A stretch of DNA of 64,000 bases from Ruminococcaceae bacterium UBA1404 (lineage in GTDB: Bacteria > Bacillota > Clostridia > Oscillospirales > Ruminococcaceae). Location: the NCBI GenBank assembly GCA_002305075.1, contig DBQC01000022.1, forward strand, positions 24,791 to 88,790, read 5' to 3'. The notes beneath the pieces were generated by a model. The model did no database searches and was not told the DNA's origin. It saw only the letters and a list, made by a program, of their open reading frames with translations. Shown here piece after piece: positions 7,687-16,307 of the stretch. A program made the position numbers and the translations under genes. How positions within the stretch are numbered: position 1 is the stretch's first letter; every line of letters begins with the position of its first letter.

Positions 7687-9360
7687 TTATGCCGGCGTTT
7701 TTGTGTTCGTCCGCCCGGGAAAAGTCAGCGTGACCTTGGTGCCCCGTCCCTCGGCGCTCTCTAAGGCGAGGGCGGCATGGTGATAGGCGGCGCCATGCTT
7801 GACGATGGACAGCCCAAGCCCCGTACCGCCGGTAGCCCGGGTGTGGCTTTTGTCCACCCGGTAAAAGCGCTCAAAAATGCGGCTTTGATGCTCGACGGGT
7901 ATGCCGATGCCGTTGTCCTCCACCGAAAGCTGCACCCCACCGTCGGGCTGGGGGGTCAGGTTTACCTGCACCTCACCGCCGGGGCGGTTGTACTGGACGG
8001 CGTTCTCCACAAGATTGCGCACCATCTCCTCAAGGATGTGGGGTGCGCCCTCGATGATGATGGGCTGACCGGTGAGACTGAGGTTTATGCCGGCGGCCTC
8101 CGCCTTTTCTTTAAGGCGTGTCAGCACCCCGGCGCAAAGGCTGTGTAAATCCACCGACTCCCGGGGCAGCGGGGCGTTCTCATCCAGTCGGGACAGGCGG
8201 ATAATGTCCCCCACCAGCGCAATGAGCCGGGCAGCTTCGGCGTGGATGGTGGCCGCAAACCGGGGAATGTCCTCGGCTTTTGCCATGCCTTTTGCAATGA
8301 GCTCGGCGTAGCCCGATATGGCCGTAAGCGGGGTTTTAAGCTCGTGCGAAACATTGGCCGAAAACTCCTGCCGCAGAGATTCAGCTTCCTGTCTCTCGGT
8401 GACATCCAGCAGCAGCAATACGCCGCCCCCTCGCTCTCCCGCCGGGCTGGCGGTCAGCCGGTAGACCCGGCCCCCGCGCGAAAGGGTCATCTCCCCCGGC
8501 CGACCGTCGGTGCAGCCCTCTATAAGTGCCATCAGCTCGGGGCTGCGGTAAAAGCTTAGGATATGCTCACCCACGGCTGCCTGGGCGTCCACTTCCAGTA
8601 TTCGGCCGGCCGCCGGGTTCATGGACAACACATACCCGCCGGGGCCAAAGAGTATGAGCCCCTCTTGCATACTGTCCATGACGGCCGAAAGCTCCCGCTG
8701 GGCCTGCTGCAGGGCTGCGTGGCGCTCTTTGAGCTGGTTGTTTTGATGGTCTATGCGCCGCAAGAGCCCGGACAGTTCGGGGTAGACGGCGTTGTGGAGC
8801 GGATGCTCAAGGTCGAGGTGCTCGAGGGGGGCCACGATGCGCCGGGTCTCCTGCCCGGCGGCCAGGCCGGCGATGAGGGCCACCGCCGCCGCCACCAGCC
8901 CGAGGTAAGGCACACATTGCCACACCGCACCATAAACACTCTGCATATCGCCCGCCAAACGCAAAATGCGCCCATCCGGCAGGCGCTGAGCGTAGTAGAA
9001 GGTCTGTGTGGCCAGCGTGGCCGACATACGCCGGGCCTCTCCCTGACCAGTGGCCATGGCACTTGCCACCTCGGGCCGGTCGGCGTGGCCGGCAAGCTGG
9101 GCGGCGTCCCGGCGGCTGTCGTAGAGCACGGCGCCCGTACTGTCCATCAGCGTAATGCGCCACCCCGCCGCTGCAAAAGCGGGCAGCACGCCCTCGCCCT
9201 CGGCAGCTATCGCTGCGGTAAGGGCCCGCATCTCCCGGTGCAAATCTCGGCGCAAGTCGCCGTAAAACTGCCCAAGCAGTACCCCCACCACTGCAAGGCA
9301 GGCCAGCAGCACCCCCAGCAGGGATACCAGCGTTATGCTGCGGAAAATGCGCCCCCTCAT
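7687..9360 (-). CDS. phoR: Phosphate-regulon type sensor histidine kinase
   Basis: Membrane sensor kinase of 557 residues. Two transmembrane segments (about 8-30 and 150-170) flank an extracytoplasmic domain. A PAS-like domain (about 230-320) follows, then HisKA with the phospho-acceptor SANVSHELKTPLTA, and a HATPase domain with LVENAVQYN, VEDNGIGIP, ERFYRVDKS and TGGTGLGLSIVKH. This is the PhoR/PhoP-type architecture. The start overlaps the regulator stop (ATGA). As the last gene of pstSCAB-phoUPR, it presumably reports phosphate status together with PhoU and the transporter. Confidence 0.9.
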   Translation of the reverse strand: MRGRIFRSITLVSLLGVLLACLAVVGVLLGQFYGDLRRDLHREMRALTAAIAAEGEGVLPAFAAAGWRITLMDSTGAVLYDSRRDAAQLAGHADRPEVASAMATGQGEARRMSATLATQTFYYAQRLPDGRILRLAGDMQSVYGAVWQCVPYLGLVAAAVALIAGLAAGQETRRIVAPLEHLDLEHPLHNAVYPELSGLLRRIDHQNNQLKERHAALQQAQRELSAVMDSMQEGLILFGPGGYVLSMNPAAGRILEVDAQAAVGEHILSFYRSPELMALIEGCTDGRPGEMTLSRGGRVYRLTASPAGERGGGVLLLLDVTERQEAESLRQEFSANVSHELKTPLTAISGYAELIAKGMAKAEDIPRFAATIHAEAARLIALVGDIIRLSRLDENAPLPRESVDLHSLCAGVLTRLKEKAEAAGINLSLTGQPIIIEGAPHILEEMVRNLVENAVQYNRPGGEVQVNLTPQPDGGVQLSVEDNGIGIPVEHQSRIFERFYRVDKSHTRATGGTGLGLSIVKHGAAYHHAALALESAEGRGTKVTLTFPGRTNTKTPA

Positions 9361-10034
9361 GTCGGGACCTCCATTCGGTAGCCCACGCCACGCACCGTGT
9401 CAATAAGGGCACTGCCCTTGCCCAGCTTTTGGCGCAGGGTGCGGATGTGCACATCCACCGTACGGGTTTCCACCGCCGCATCGTAGCCCCATATGCGGGT
9501 GAGCAGCTGGTCGCGGGTAAAGACCTGGCCCGGATGGGCCATCAGCAGCTCAAGCAGTGCAAACTCCTTGACCGTAAGGGCAACTTCGCTGCCCGCCACC
9601 TCCACTCGGTGTCGGCGGGGGTCGAGCATAATGGGTCCAAGGTAAAGGGGCGCATCCTCGTCGGGGGCGGCACGGCGCAGCACCGCCCGTATGCGGGAGA
9701 CAAGCTCCATCATGCCAAAGGGCTTGGTAACATAGTCGTCGGCCCCCTCATCAAGGCCTCGCACCTTGTCCACCTCGCCCGACTTTGCTGTGAGCATAAT
9801 CACCGGAATGCCTCGGGTGTCGGCCCGGCGGCGCAGGCGGCGCAGCACGCTGATGCCGTCCTCGCCGGGCAGCATGATATCGAGCAAAATAAGATCGGGC
9901 AGAGGCGGATGTTCAAGCGCCGCATAGAGAGCCTTCGGCTCGGTAAAGCCTACGGGAGAAAAACCCGTGGCCTCGAGGGTATAGATAAGCAGCTCGCGGA
10001 TGCTGTCCTCGTCCTCAAGACAGTAAATTCTCAT
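9357..10034 (-). CDS. phoP: Phosphate-regulon response regulator, OmpR/PhoB family
   Basis: 225-residue DNA-binding response regulator. The receiver domain has the acidic pair (EDED near residue 7), the phospho-acceptor Asp in LILLDIMLPGEDG, the Thr/Ser site VIMLTAKSGE and the Lys of DYVTKPFGMMEL. The C-terminal winged helix carries LTVKEFALLELLM and ETRTVDVHIRTLRQKLG. I chose the ATG at 10034 because AGGAGCGAGGGG sits before it and it overlaps the phoU stop (ATGA). It is the likely activator of the pst promoter, where TTAACA half-sites are seen. Confidence 0.9.
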   Translation of the reverse strand: MRIYCLEDEDSIRELLIYTLEATGFSPVGFTEPKALYAALEHPPLPDLILLDIMLPGEDGISVLRRLRRRADTRGIPVIMLTAKSGEVDKVRGLDEGADDYVTKPFGMMELVSRIRAVLRRAAPDEDAPLYLGPIMLDPRRHRVEVAGSEVALTVKEFALLELLMAHPGQVFTRDQLLTRIWGYDAAVETRTVDVHIRTLRQKLGKGSALIDTVRGVGYRMEVPT

Positions 10035-10684
10035 AACCCCTCGCTCCTGTGAGAGCCGGTGACCGAGAACTCCACCCACTCGGCAATGTTTGTGGCGTGG
10101 TCGCCAATACGCTCGAGGTACTTGGCAATCATCAAAATGTCCACCGCATACTCGCCGTGGGTCATATCCCGGCCTATGAGTTTAACAATCTCGCTGCGGA
10201 TGTAATCAAAGTGATCGTCCACCACATCGTCGGCCTCGATAACCGCACGGGCCAGCTCCACATCCTGCCGTACATAGGCGTCGATGCTGCTGTTGACCAT
10301 AGAAATGGCGGCTCGTGCCATCTCGGCCACACTGTCCATGGCCGCCCCGGGACCCACCCGACCGGTGTGGGTGATCTCGGCGATGTCGGCAGCCTGGTCG
10401 CCAATGCGCTCCATGTCGGTGATAATTTTAAGCGCCGAGGAGATCTTGCGCAAGTCCCGGGCTACCGGCTGCTGGCGTAAAATCAGCTGCATACAAAGGT
10501 TTTCGATCTTCCGCTCCTTTTCGTCCACAAGATGGTCGCTGTGGGCCACCCGCTCGGCCAGGGCCATGTCCTGATCAATCAGAGCCCGCACAGCCGCCGC
10601 AATGGCCGTCTCGCAGAGGGCGCCCATCTCCATCATCTCGGTTTTAAGCTGATCGAGCTCTTGGTCAAAGCGCAGACGCATCAT
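10031..10684 (-). CDS. phoU: Phosphate transport system accessory protein PhoU
   Basis: 217-residue all-helical protein of two PhoU repeats, recognised by LKTEMMEMGALCETAI at the start, SALKIITDMERIGDQAADIAE in the first half and the matching MIAKYLERIGDHATNIAEWV at the C-terminus (the E-R-IGD metal-binding repeats). PhoU links the Pst transporter to PhoR and restrains the regulon when phosphate is ample. Its start overlaps the pstB stop and its stop overlaps the response regulator start, both as ATGA. Confidence 0.95.
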   Translation of the reverse strand: MMRLRFDQELDQLKTEMMEMGALCETAIAAAVRALIDQDMALAERVAHSDHLVDEKERKIENLCMQLILRQQPVARDLRKISSALKIITDMERIGDQAADIAEITHTGRVGPGAAMDSVAEMARAAISMVNSSIDAYVRQDVELARAVIEADDVVDDHFDYIRSEIVKLIGRDMTHGEYAVDILMIAKYLERIGDHATNIAEWVEFSVTGSHRSEGL

Positions 10685-11430
10685 CCAAACCTCCCGGTGA
10701 TATAATCCTCGGTGCGCTGGTCCTTGGGCACCGAAAACAGCGTGGCCGTGTCGCTAAATTCCACCACCTCGCCCAGTAGAAAGAAGGCCGTGTTGTCCGA
10801 CATTCTTGCCGCCTGCTGCATATTGTGGGTGACCATGACCAGCGTATAGTCCTTCTTTAATTCTACCGCAAGATCCTCAATTTTCAAAGTGGAAATTGGG
10901 TCAAGCGCACTGGTGGGCTCGTCCATCAACAGTACCTCGGGCTTTACAGCCAACGCCCGGGCAATGCAAATGCGCTGCTGCTGCCCGCCGGACAGACCCA
11001 GAGCGCTTTGGTGCAGGCGGTCCTTAACCTCGTCCCAAATGGCCGCCCCCCGCAAAGATGCCTCCACAACCTCGTCGAGCATGGCCCGGCCACGCACACC
11101 ATGGGTGCGGGGGCCGTAGGCAATATTATCGTAAATGCTCATGGGAAAGGGGTTGGGCTTTTGAAACACCATGCCCACCCGCTTGCGCAGCAGGTTGACA
11201 TCCATGTCGCCATAAATATCCTCGCCGTCGAGCAGCACGCTGCCCTCCACCCGGCAGCCCTCAATAAGGTCGTTCATGCGGTTAAGGGTTTTTAAAAAGG
11301 TGCTCTTGCCGCAGCCCGAGGGCCCGATAAGGGCGGTAATCTGCCGCTCGGGCAGTTTTAGGTTGACATCTTTTAGTGCCTGAAAGTCATCGTAATATAA
11401 ATCAAGACCGGTTACAGTAAACTTGTCCAT
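10681..11430 (-). CDS. pstB: Phosphate ABC transporter ATP-binding protein
   Basis: The ATPase of the high-affinity phosphate importer, 249 residues. Walker A is GPSGCGKSTF, the signature is LSGGQQQRICIARALA, Walker B is VLLMDEPTSALD, and the switch His is in VMVTHNMQQAARMSD. The spacing LNRMNDLI after Walker A and MVFQKPNPFPMSIYDNIAYG at the Q-loop are hallmarks of PstB rather than of a generic importer ATPase. The gene sits between pstA and phoU. Confidence 0.97.
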   Translation of the reverse strand: MDKFTVTGLDLYYDDFQALKDVNLKLPERQITALIGPSGCGKSTFLKTLNRMNDLIEGCRVEGSVLLDGEDIYGDMDVNLLRKRVGMVFQKPNPFPMSIYDNIAYGPRTHGVRGRAMLDEVVEASLRGAAIWDEVKDRLHQSALGLSGGQQQRICIARALAVKPEVLLMDEPTSALDPISTLKIEDLAVELKKDYTLVMVTHNMQQAARMSDNTAFFLLGEVVEFSDTATLFSVPKDQRTEDYITGRFG

Positions 11431-11434
11431 GGTT

Positions 11435-12307
11435 TCACCCCTTTGTAAGCTTTCTCGCTATGGCCGTGGCCAGCGCCTGGATAACAAACACCAGACCTAC
11501 GAGAATAATGGCCGTGGCATAGGCCTCGTTCATGTAGAGCCCCTCGCTGTACAGGGCCCACATATGCACCGCCAGCGTGCGTCCCGAGCCCATAAGGTCG
11601 GGAATTTGGGCCACGGTGCCCGCCGTGTAAACCAGCGCCGCCGTCTCGCCCAAAATGCGCCCCATGGACAAAATAATCCCCGACAAAATGCCGGGCACCG
11701 CCGACGGAAGCACAATGCAAAACAGTGTGCGCAGCTTGCCGGCACCAAGGCCGTAGCTGCCCTCGCGGTAACTGTCGGGCACGGCCTGAAGCGCCTCCTG
11801 AGAGGTGCGCATAATCAGGGGCAGTATCATGATGGCCAGCGTAAAGGCGCCGGCCAGCAGCGAGTAGCCCCAGCCGAGGAAGTTGACAAAAAACAGCGTG
11901 CCAAACAATCCATAGAGGATAGAGGGAATGCCGGACAGGGTTTCGGCGGCCCGGCGGACCACGGTCACCCAGCGGCTGCCCCGGGTGGCGTATTCCACCA
12001 GATAAACCGAGGCGAACACCCCAACCGGCCCGGCCAGCAGCAAGGACAGCAGCGTCATGGTGAGCGTGTTGACCAGAGCGGGAATGAGGGATACGTTTTG
12101 GCTGGTGTAGACCGGCTCAAAAAGGCTAGGCTTTAAGTAGGGCAGGCCACGCATAAAAATATAGCCCACCAGATAGACAAACAGCGCCACCGTAAGAAGG
12201 GTGGACACCATGACCGCCACCCGCAGCACAAGAGAAATCGGGCTGCGGCGGTATTCCCGCAGGCGGCGGCTTAAGGAAGTGGAGCGCTTGGAAGGTGACG
12301 GGGTCAT
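11435..12307 (-). CDS. pstA: Phosphate ABC transporter permease PstA
   Basis: 290-residue membrane permease with about six hydrophobic segments. It has a basic N-terminus (KRSTSLSRRLREYRRS) and the inner-membrane coupling motif region around AVPDSYREGSYGLGAGKLRT, which in this family contacts the ATPase. The start codon directly follows the pstC stop, and pstB begins four bases after its stop. It forms the channel together with PstC. Confidence 0.95.
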   Translation of the reverse strand: MTPSPSKRSTSLSRRLREYRRSPISLVLRVAVMVSTLLTVALFVYLVGYIFMRGLPYLKPSLFEPVYTSQNVSLIPALVNTLTMTLLSLLLAGPVGVFASVYLVEYATRGSRWVTVVRRAAETLSGIPSILYGLFGTLFFVNFLGWGYSLLAGAFTLAIMILPLIMRTSQEALQAVPDSYREGSYGLGAGKLRTLFCIVLPSAVPGILSGIILSMGRILGETAALVYTAGTVAQIPDLMGSGRTLAVHMWALYSEGLYMNEAYATAIILVGLVFVIQALATAIARKLTKG

Positions 12308-13156
12308 CTATCGCTCCTCCTTTCGGGTGATAGAGGCCAGCAGCTGGTTAAGCAGCAAAATAAATATAAAGAGCACCAGTCCGGTGGCAATAAGCGCCCC
12401 CCGGTGCAGGTCTACGGCGTAGCCCATTTCCAGCACGATGTTGGCCGTGAGGGTGCGTACCCCCGCCAGCAGCCCTTTGGGCATACGGGGCTGGTTGCCC
12501 GCCACCATGACCACGGCCATAGTTTCGCCAATGGCACGCCCCACGCCCAGCACCACACCGGCCAGCACGCCCGAGCGGGCGGCGGGCAGCACGGTGAAAA
12601 ACACGCTGCGCTCGTGGGTGGCCCCAAGGGCCAGGGCCCCTTCGTAATAGCTGTCGGGCACCGCCCGCAGGGCGGCCTCGCTCACCGAGATAACCGTGGG
12701 CAATATCATAATAGCAAGCAGCAGCATGGCTGTAAACATACTGCTGCCGTGTCCGCCTATTTGTCGCACAGCGGGCACCAGCACCGCAATGCCAAAAAAG
12801 CCATACACCACCGAGGGTATGGCCGCTAACAATCCCACCATGGGGCTTAAAATCCGGTGCAGCCACTCAGGGCAGAACCGGGCGAGAAACACCGCTGTAA
12901 GCAGCCCCACCGGCAGACCCATGGCCATGGCTCCCGCTGTAACCCAAATACTGCCCATAATCATGGGCAGTATGCCGTAAAGGCCGGCAAGCGGCCTCCA
13001 CTCGGTGCCCAGCAAAAAGCGCAGGGGCCCAATCTCCATAAGGGCGGGCAGGCCGCTTAGCAGCAGAAACAGGCAGATTAACCCTACCGCCACCAAGCTG
13101 GCCCAGGTGCACAGAATGATCAGGCGGCGAAAAAGCCGCTCACGGATTTGTTGCAC
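12308..13156 (-). CDS. pstC: Phosphate ABC transporter permease PstC
   Basis: 282-residue permease with six predicted membrane segments. Characteristic features are the GTEWRPLAGLYGILPMIMGS segment, a large extracytoplasmic stretch after the first helix, and the coupling loop AVPDSYYEGALALGATHERS. It lies 15 bases downstream of pstS and abuts pstA. Together with PstA it forms the membrane pore. Confidence 0.95.
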   Translation of the reverse strand: MQQIRERLFRRLIILCTWASLVAVGLICLFLLLSGLPALMEIGPLRFLLGTEWRPLAGLYGILPMIMGSIWVTAGAMAMGLPVGLLTAVFLARFCPEWLHRILSPMVGLLAAIPSVVYGFFGIAVLVPAVRQIGGHGSSMFTAMLLLAIMILPTVISVSEAALRAVPDSYYEGALALGATHERSVFFTVLPAARSGVLAGVVLGVGRAIGETMAVVMVAGNQPRMPKGLLAGVRTLTANIVLEMGYAVDLHRGALIATGLVLFIFILLLNQLLASITRKEER

Positions 13157-13171
13157 CGTTCTCCCTCCTTT

Positions 13172-14068
13172 TTATTTTACCTCGTTCCAGTCGGTGATGG
13201 TGCCGACAAAGATGTCTTTGATCTGCTCCATGGTCAGGCCGGGCACGCTGTTTTCGGGGTGAACGATGACGGCGATGCCGTCCATGGCGATAACTGTGGC
13301 ATCAAGGCCCTTTTCAAGCTCGCTGTCTTTAACCTCGCGGGAGGCCATGCCAATGTCGCAAATGCCGTCGATGGCGTTGGTCATGCCGGTGGTCGAGTCG
13401 CTCTGCTGAACTTCGATGTTCACATCGGGGTTAAGGGCCACATAGGCCTCTTTAAGCTTTTCCATGACCGGGGTAACCGAGCTGGAGCCGCTGACTACAA
13501 TCTTGCCCGAGGCGCCTGCGGCCTCGTAGTCGCCCTGGGCTTCGATGGCGACATAGCCAGTCTCCTCGGCGATGACCTGGCCCTGATTGCTCAGGATAAA
13601 GCGGATGAAGTCCTCGGTCTGGGCACTAACCTCGCCCTTGGTGGCGATGTTAAAGGGGCGGGCCAGCTTGTAGCTGCCGTTTTGAACATTTTCGGCTGTG
13701 GCTTTTACACCCTCTACATCGAGAGCCTTAACGCCGTCGCTGAGGGAGCCCATGGAAACGTAGCCAATGGCCGCGGGGCCCTGCATAACCGTGGCCAAAA
13801 CCACCGAGGTGGAGTTGGAGGTGGTGGCCTCGACGGTGGTGTGGTCCATCTTGGTGCCCGAAGCGTCTTTCTGCTCAACGCCGCTTAGCTCAACAAAGGC
13901 CGAGCGGGTTCCCGAACCCTCTTCGCGGGTGATGACCTGAATAAGCTCGGGCTTTGCGGGGGTGTCGCCACCCTCGGGGGTGGAGCTCTGCTCGGCGGGG
14001 GCGCAGCCCACAAGCAATGAGAGCAGCAGCATGGCGATGATGGCCGTCCGACCAAATAAGTGTTTCAT
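13172..14068 (-). CDS. pstS: Phosphate-binding lipoprotein of the Pst transporter
   Basis: 298-residue solute-binding protein. A lipoprotein signal peptide ends at LLVGC (Cys 22), so it is anchored to the outer face of the membrane. Phosphate-binding PstS features include the Ser/Thr-rich loop VVSGSSSVTPVMEKL and SDSTTGMTNAIDG, and REEGSGTRSAF. The two halves appear in the order typical of the Gram-positive form, which begins with the REEGSGTR motif. First gene of the operon; a candidate PhoP box and promoter lie upstream. Confidence 0.95.
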   Translation of the reverse strand: MKHLFGRTAIIAMLLLSLLVGCAPAEQSSTPEGGDTPAKPELIQVITREEGSGTRSAFVELSGVEQKDASGTKMDHTTVEATTSNSTSVVLATVMQGPAAIGYVSMGSLSDGVKALDVEGVKATAENVQNGSYKLARPFNIATKGEVSAQTEDFIRFILSNQGQVIAEETGYVAIEAQGDYEAAGASGKIVVSGSSSVTPVMEKLKEAYVALNPDVNIEVQQSDSTTGMTNAIDGICDIGMASREVKDSELEKGLDATVIAMDGIAVIVHPENSVPGLTMEQIKDIFVGTITDWNEVK

Positions 14069-14126
14069 ATGTTTCTCCTTCTGCCGGAGACTTCCGGCCT
14101 TTTCGTTATTGTTTATCCTCGGCTCT

Positions 14127-14180
14127 ATTTTATAAGTACTGTGTTAAAAGACAAGCCCGCCAATGTTAAATCGAGGTAAA
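14127..14180 (-). promoter_or_regulatory. Promoter and candidate PhoP box of the pst operon
   Basis: On the minus strand TTGTCT (14149-14154) and TAAAAT (14127-14132) are 16 bases apart. TTAACA half-sites, the Gram-positive PhoP-binding element, occur at 14142-14147 and 14164-14169, exactly 22 bp (two turns) apart. A weaker TTTACC lies 11 bp further on at 14175-14180. Confidence 0.45.
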
Positions 14181-14191
14181 ATCCCCTCTGC

Positions 14192-14220
14192 TTGACAAAG
14201 CGGTTTACCCTAGCTATAAT
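14192..14220 (+). promoter_or_regulatory. Strong consensus promoter of the corrinoid importer operon
   Basis: TTGACA (14192-14197) and TATAAT (14215-14220) are both perfect consensus and separated by 17 bases. Transcription would start near 14227, just before the riboswitch. Confidence 0.85.
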
Positions 14221-14240
14221 GGGTAGAGCAAACTCAATAC

Positions 14241-14332
14241 GCGCATGGCTCCGGGGAAGCTGGGTGAAAATCCCACGCAGGACCGCTACTGTAATCGCCC
14301 TTGGGTGTAAGCCAGGAGACCGGGCTATGTGC
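14241..14332 (+). ncRNA. Cobalamin riboswitch upstream of the importer genes
   Basis: The conserved aptamer core is present: GGTGAAAATCCCACGCAGG, then CCGCTACTGT, then the B12-box AGCCAGGAGACC at 14310-14321. GCATGGCTC at the start can pair with GGGCTATGTGC at the end to close the aptamer. It lies between a consensus promoter and an intrinsic terminator. Confidence 0.93.
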
Positions 14333-14419
14333 ATAGGTATCTGCATACGCTTCGGGTATCAGGCGTGGATACGGCGAAGAATCCGGGACGGCGGTCCCTG
14401 TTCCTCACCATGTTGTAAA

Positions 14420-14443
14420 CCCGTGGATGCACGGGCTTTTTTT
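14420..14443 (+). terminator. Riboswitch-controlled intrinsic terminator
   Basis: CCCGTG / CACGGG hairpin with a GATG loop followed by a run of seven T, ending 21 bases before the permease ATG. Bound cobalamin presumably favours this hairpin and stops transcription. Confidence 0.8.
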
Positions 14444-14464
14444 ATTTTATCTAGGATGTGAACC

Positions 14465-15472
14465 ATGCCTTTATTTAACCGCACCAAAACGCCGCAAAAA
14501 CGCCTTATCCTGCTGGTGCTGCTGCTTTTATACCTTGCCAGCCTGCTGGTGGGTGTGGGTGTGGGTGCCAACCGCTACACCGCCGGCCAAGTTCTCAGCG
14601 GTCTTCTTAATCCCAACAGCGGCAACCTTTATACCATCATATCCGGCGTGCGCCTGCCAAGGGTGCTTGTCGCCTCGCTGGTGGGGGTCTGCCTTTCGCT
14701 GTCCGGCTGCATTTTGCAGGGGGTTATGCGCAACGATTTGGCCTCTCCCTCCACCATCGGCGTGACGGCGGGGGCCAGCTTTGCCGGCTATCTTCTGCTG
14801 GTGGCCATGCCCCACATGGCCCATCTGCTGCCCATCGGGGCCTTTGCAGGGGCCTTTGCCACCACTTTGCTCATTTATGCACTATCCAATCAGGACGGCG
14901 TGAACCCCGCCCGGATGATTTTGTCCGGTCTTGCAGTGTCGGCTATGCTGGGGGCCTTTAACGACATTATTCGGCTGTTTTGGAGCGAGAATCTGGCCGG
15001 CGCCACCGGCTTTTTGGTGGGCGGATTGGGCGGGGCCACATGGCGGCAGCTTTGGGGCATTTTGCCCTACGCTTTGGCCGGGCTGGCCGCCTGCCTGCTG
15101 CTGCCCCGCCGCCTAAACCTGCTTATGTTAGGGGACGAGGTGGCCGAAAGCCTGGGGCTGCACACCGAGGCCTTTCGGCTGCTGCTTATTGCCATATCCT
15201 CGCTTCTGGCGGCCTCGGCGGTGTCGGTGGCCGGCATCATCAGCTTTGTAGGGCTGATTGTGCCCCACATTGCCCGCCTTTTAGTAGGCTCGGACTACCA
15301 CCATCTGTTCCCGGCCTCGGTACTGTTAGGGGCGGTGACGCTGGTGGCCTGCGACACGGTCGGACGGGTGATTATTCTGCCCGGCGAGATGCCCGTTAGC
15401 GTGATTATGGCCTTTATCGGCGCACCCTTTTTTCTTTATCTGCTGCGCCGCAAGGCCAAAAAAGGAGGCTGA
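14465..15472 (+). CDS. btuC: FecCD/BtuC-family ABC permease, probable corrinoid importer
   Basis: 335-residue polytopic permease with about nine or ten hydrophobic segments. Family motifs include RLPRVLVASLVGVCLSLSG, GVMRNDLASPSTIGVTAGAS and the C-terminal GLIVPHIARLLVGSDYHHL with PGEMPVSVIMAFIGAPFF. The family imports cobalamin, heme or iron-siderophores. The riboswitch upstream points to corrinoid. It is followed by its ATPase (4-base gap) and binding protein. Substrate is inferred from regulation, not from residues. Confidence 0.87.
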   Translation: MPLFNRTKTPQKRLILLVLLLLYLASLLVGVGVGANRYTAGQVLSGLLNPNSGNLYTIISGVRLPRVLVASLVGVCLSLSGCILQGVMRNDLASPSTIGVTAGASFAGYLLLVAMPHMAHLLPIGAFAGAFATTLLIYALSNQDGVNPARMILSGLAVSAMLGAFNDIIRLFWSENLAGATGFLVGGLGGATWRQLWGILPYALAGLAACLLLPRRLNLLMLGDEVAESLGLHTEAFRLLLIAISSLLAASAVSVAGIISFVGLIVPHIARLLVGSDYHHLFPASVLLGAVTLVACDTVGRVIILPGEMPVSVIMAFIGAPFFLYLLRRKAKKGG

Positions 15473-15476
15473 GCCT

Positions 15477-16256
15477 GTGTATTTTGGATTTGAGGATATC
15501 CATATTGCCTATGGCGATAAAAAAGTGCTGCGGGGCCTTTCGGCCGACTTTGAAAAGGGCAGCATAACCGCCCTTGTGGGACCTAACGGCTGTGGCAAAA
15601 GCAGCCTGCTGCGCATACTCTCCCGGGGGGTGCGGCCCCAGCGAGGCACCGCCTGGCTGGACGGCCGGGACATTCGCAGCTACCGCCGCCGTGAGCTTGC
15701 CCAGCGCATAGCCGTGCTGCCCCAGCTGCACAGCGCCCCGGGCGACATTGATGTGCGCACCCTGATAAGCTACGGTCGCTATCCTCACCTGCGCCCCGGC
15801 CGGCGGCCCACCCCCAAAGACATGGCCCGGGTGGATGCCGTGATGGCCCACACGGGGCTTTGCCAGCTGGCCGACCAACCGGTGGCCTCCCTCTCGGGGG
15901 GCGAGCGGCAGCGGGCCTGGATTGCGCTGGCCGTCTGTCAGGATCCCGAGATTTTAGTGCTCGACGAGCCCACCACCTACCTCGATGTGAGCCATCAGGT
16001 GGATGTTTTAGAGATGGTGCGCCGGCTAAACCGAGAGCAGGGCATCACCGTGGTGATGGTGCTCCACGACCTCAATCTGGCCGCCCGCTACGCCGACAGG
16101 CTGTGTGCCATCAAAGACGGTGTGCTCTATCTAAGCGGCAGCCCCGCCGAGGTGATGACCGACGGCTTTTTGCGCGAGGTGTTCGGCGTAACCGCCCATG
16201 TCTACGAGGACGAGATAAACGGCTGCCCCTATTTTATCCCCGAAAAGGTGGTCTGA
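15477..16256 (+). CDS. btuD: ABC transporter ATP-binding protein, corrinoid/siderophore type
   Basis: 259-residue ATPase of the FepC/BtuD family: Walker A GPNGCGKSSL, signature LSGGERQRAWIALAV, Walker B ILVLDEPTTYLDV, switch region VMVLHDLNLAARYAD. It starts at GTG 15477 behind AAAGGAGG near the end of the permease gene. It powers the permease encoded immediately upstream. The C-terminal 40 residues (VFGVTAHVYEDEINGCPYF) are typical of this group. Confidence 0.88.
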   Translation: MYFGFEDIHIAYGDKKVLRGLSADFEKGSITALVGPNGCGKSSLLRILSRGVRPQRGTAWLDGRDIRSYRRRELAQRIAVLPQLHSAPGDIDVRTLISYGRYPHLRPGRRPTPKDMARVDAVMAHTGLCQLADQPVASLSGGERQRAWIALAVCQDPEILVLDEPTTYLDVSHQVDVLEMVRRLNREQGITVVMVLHDLNLAARYADRLCAIKDGVLYLSGSPAEVMTDGFLREVFGVTAHVYEDEINGCPYFIPEKVV

Positions 16257-16307
16257 CCGCCTTTTGTCCCCATACAATCGGGTTCATTTCAAACTGCAAA
16301 GGAGAAC

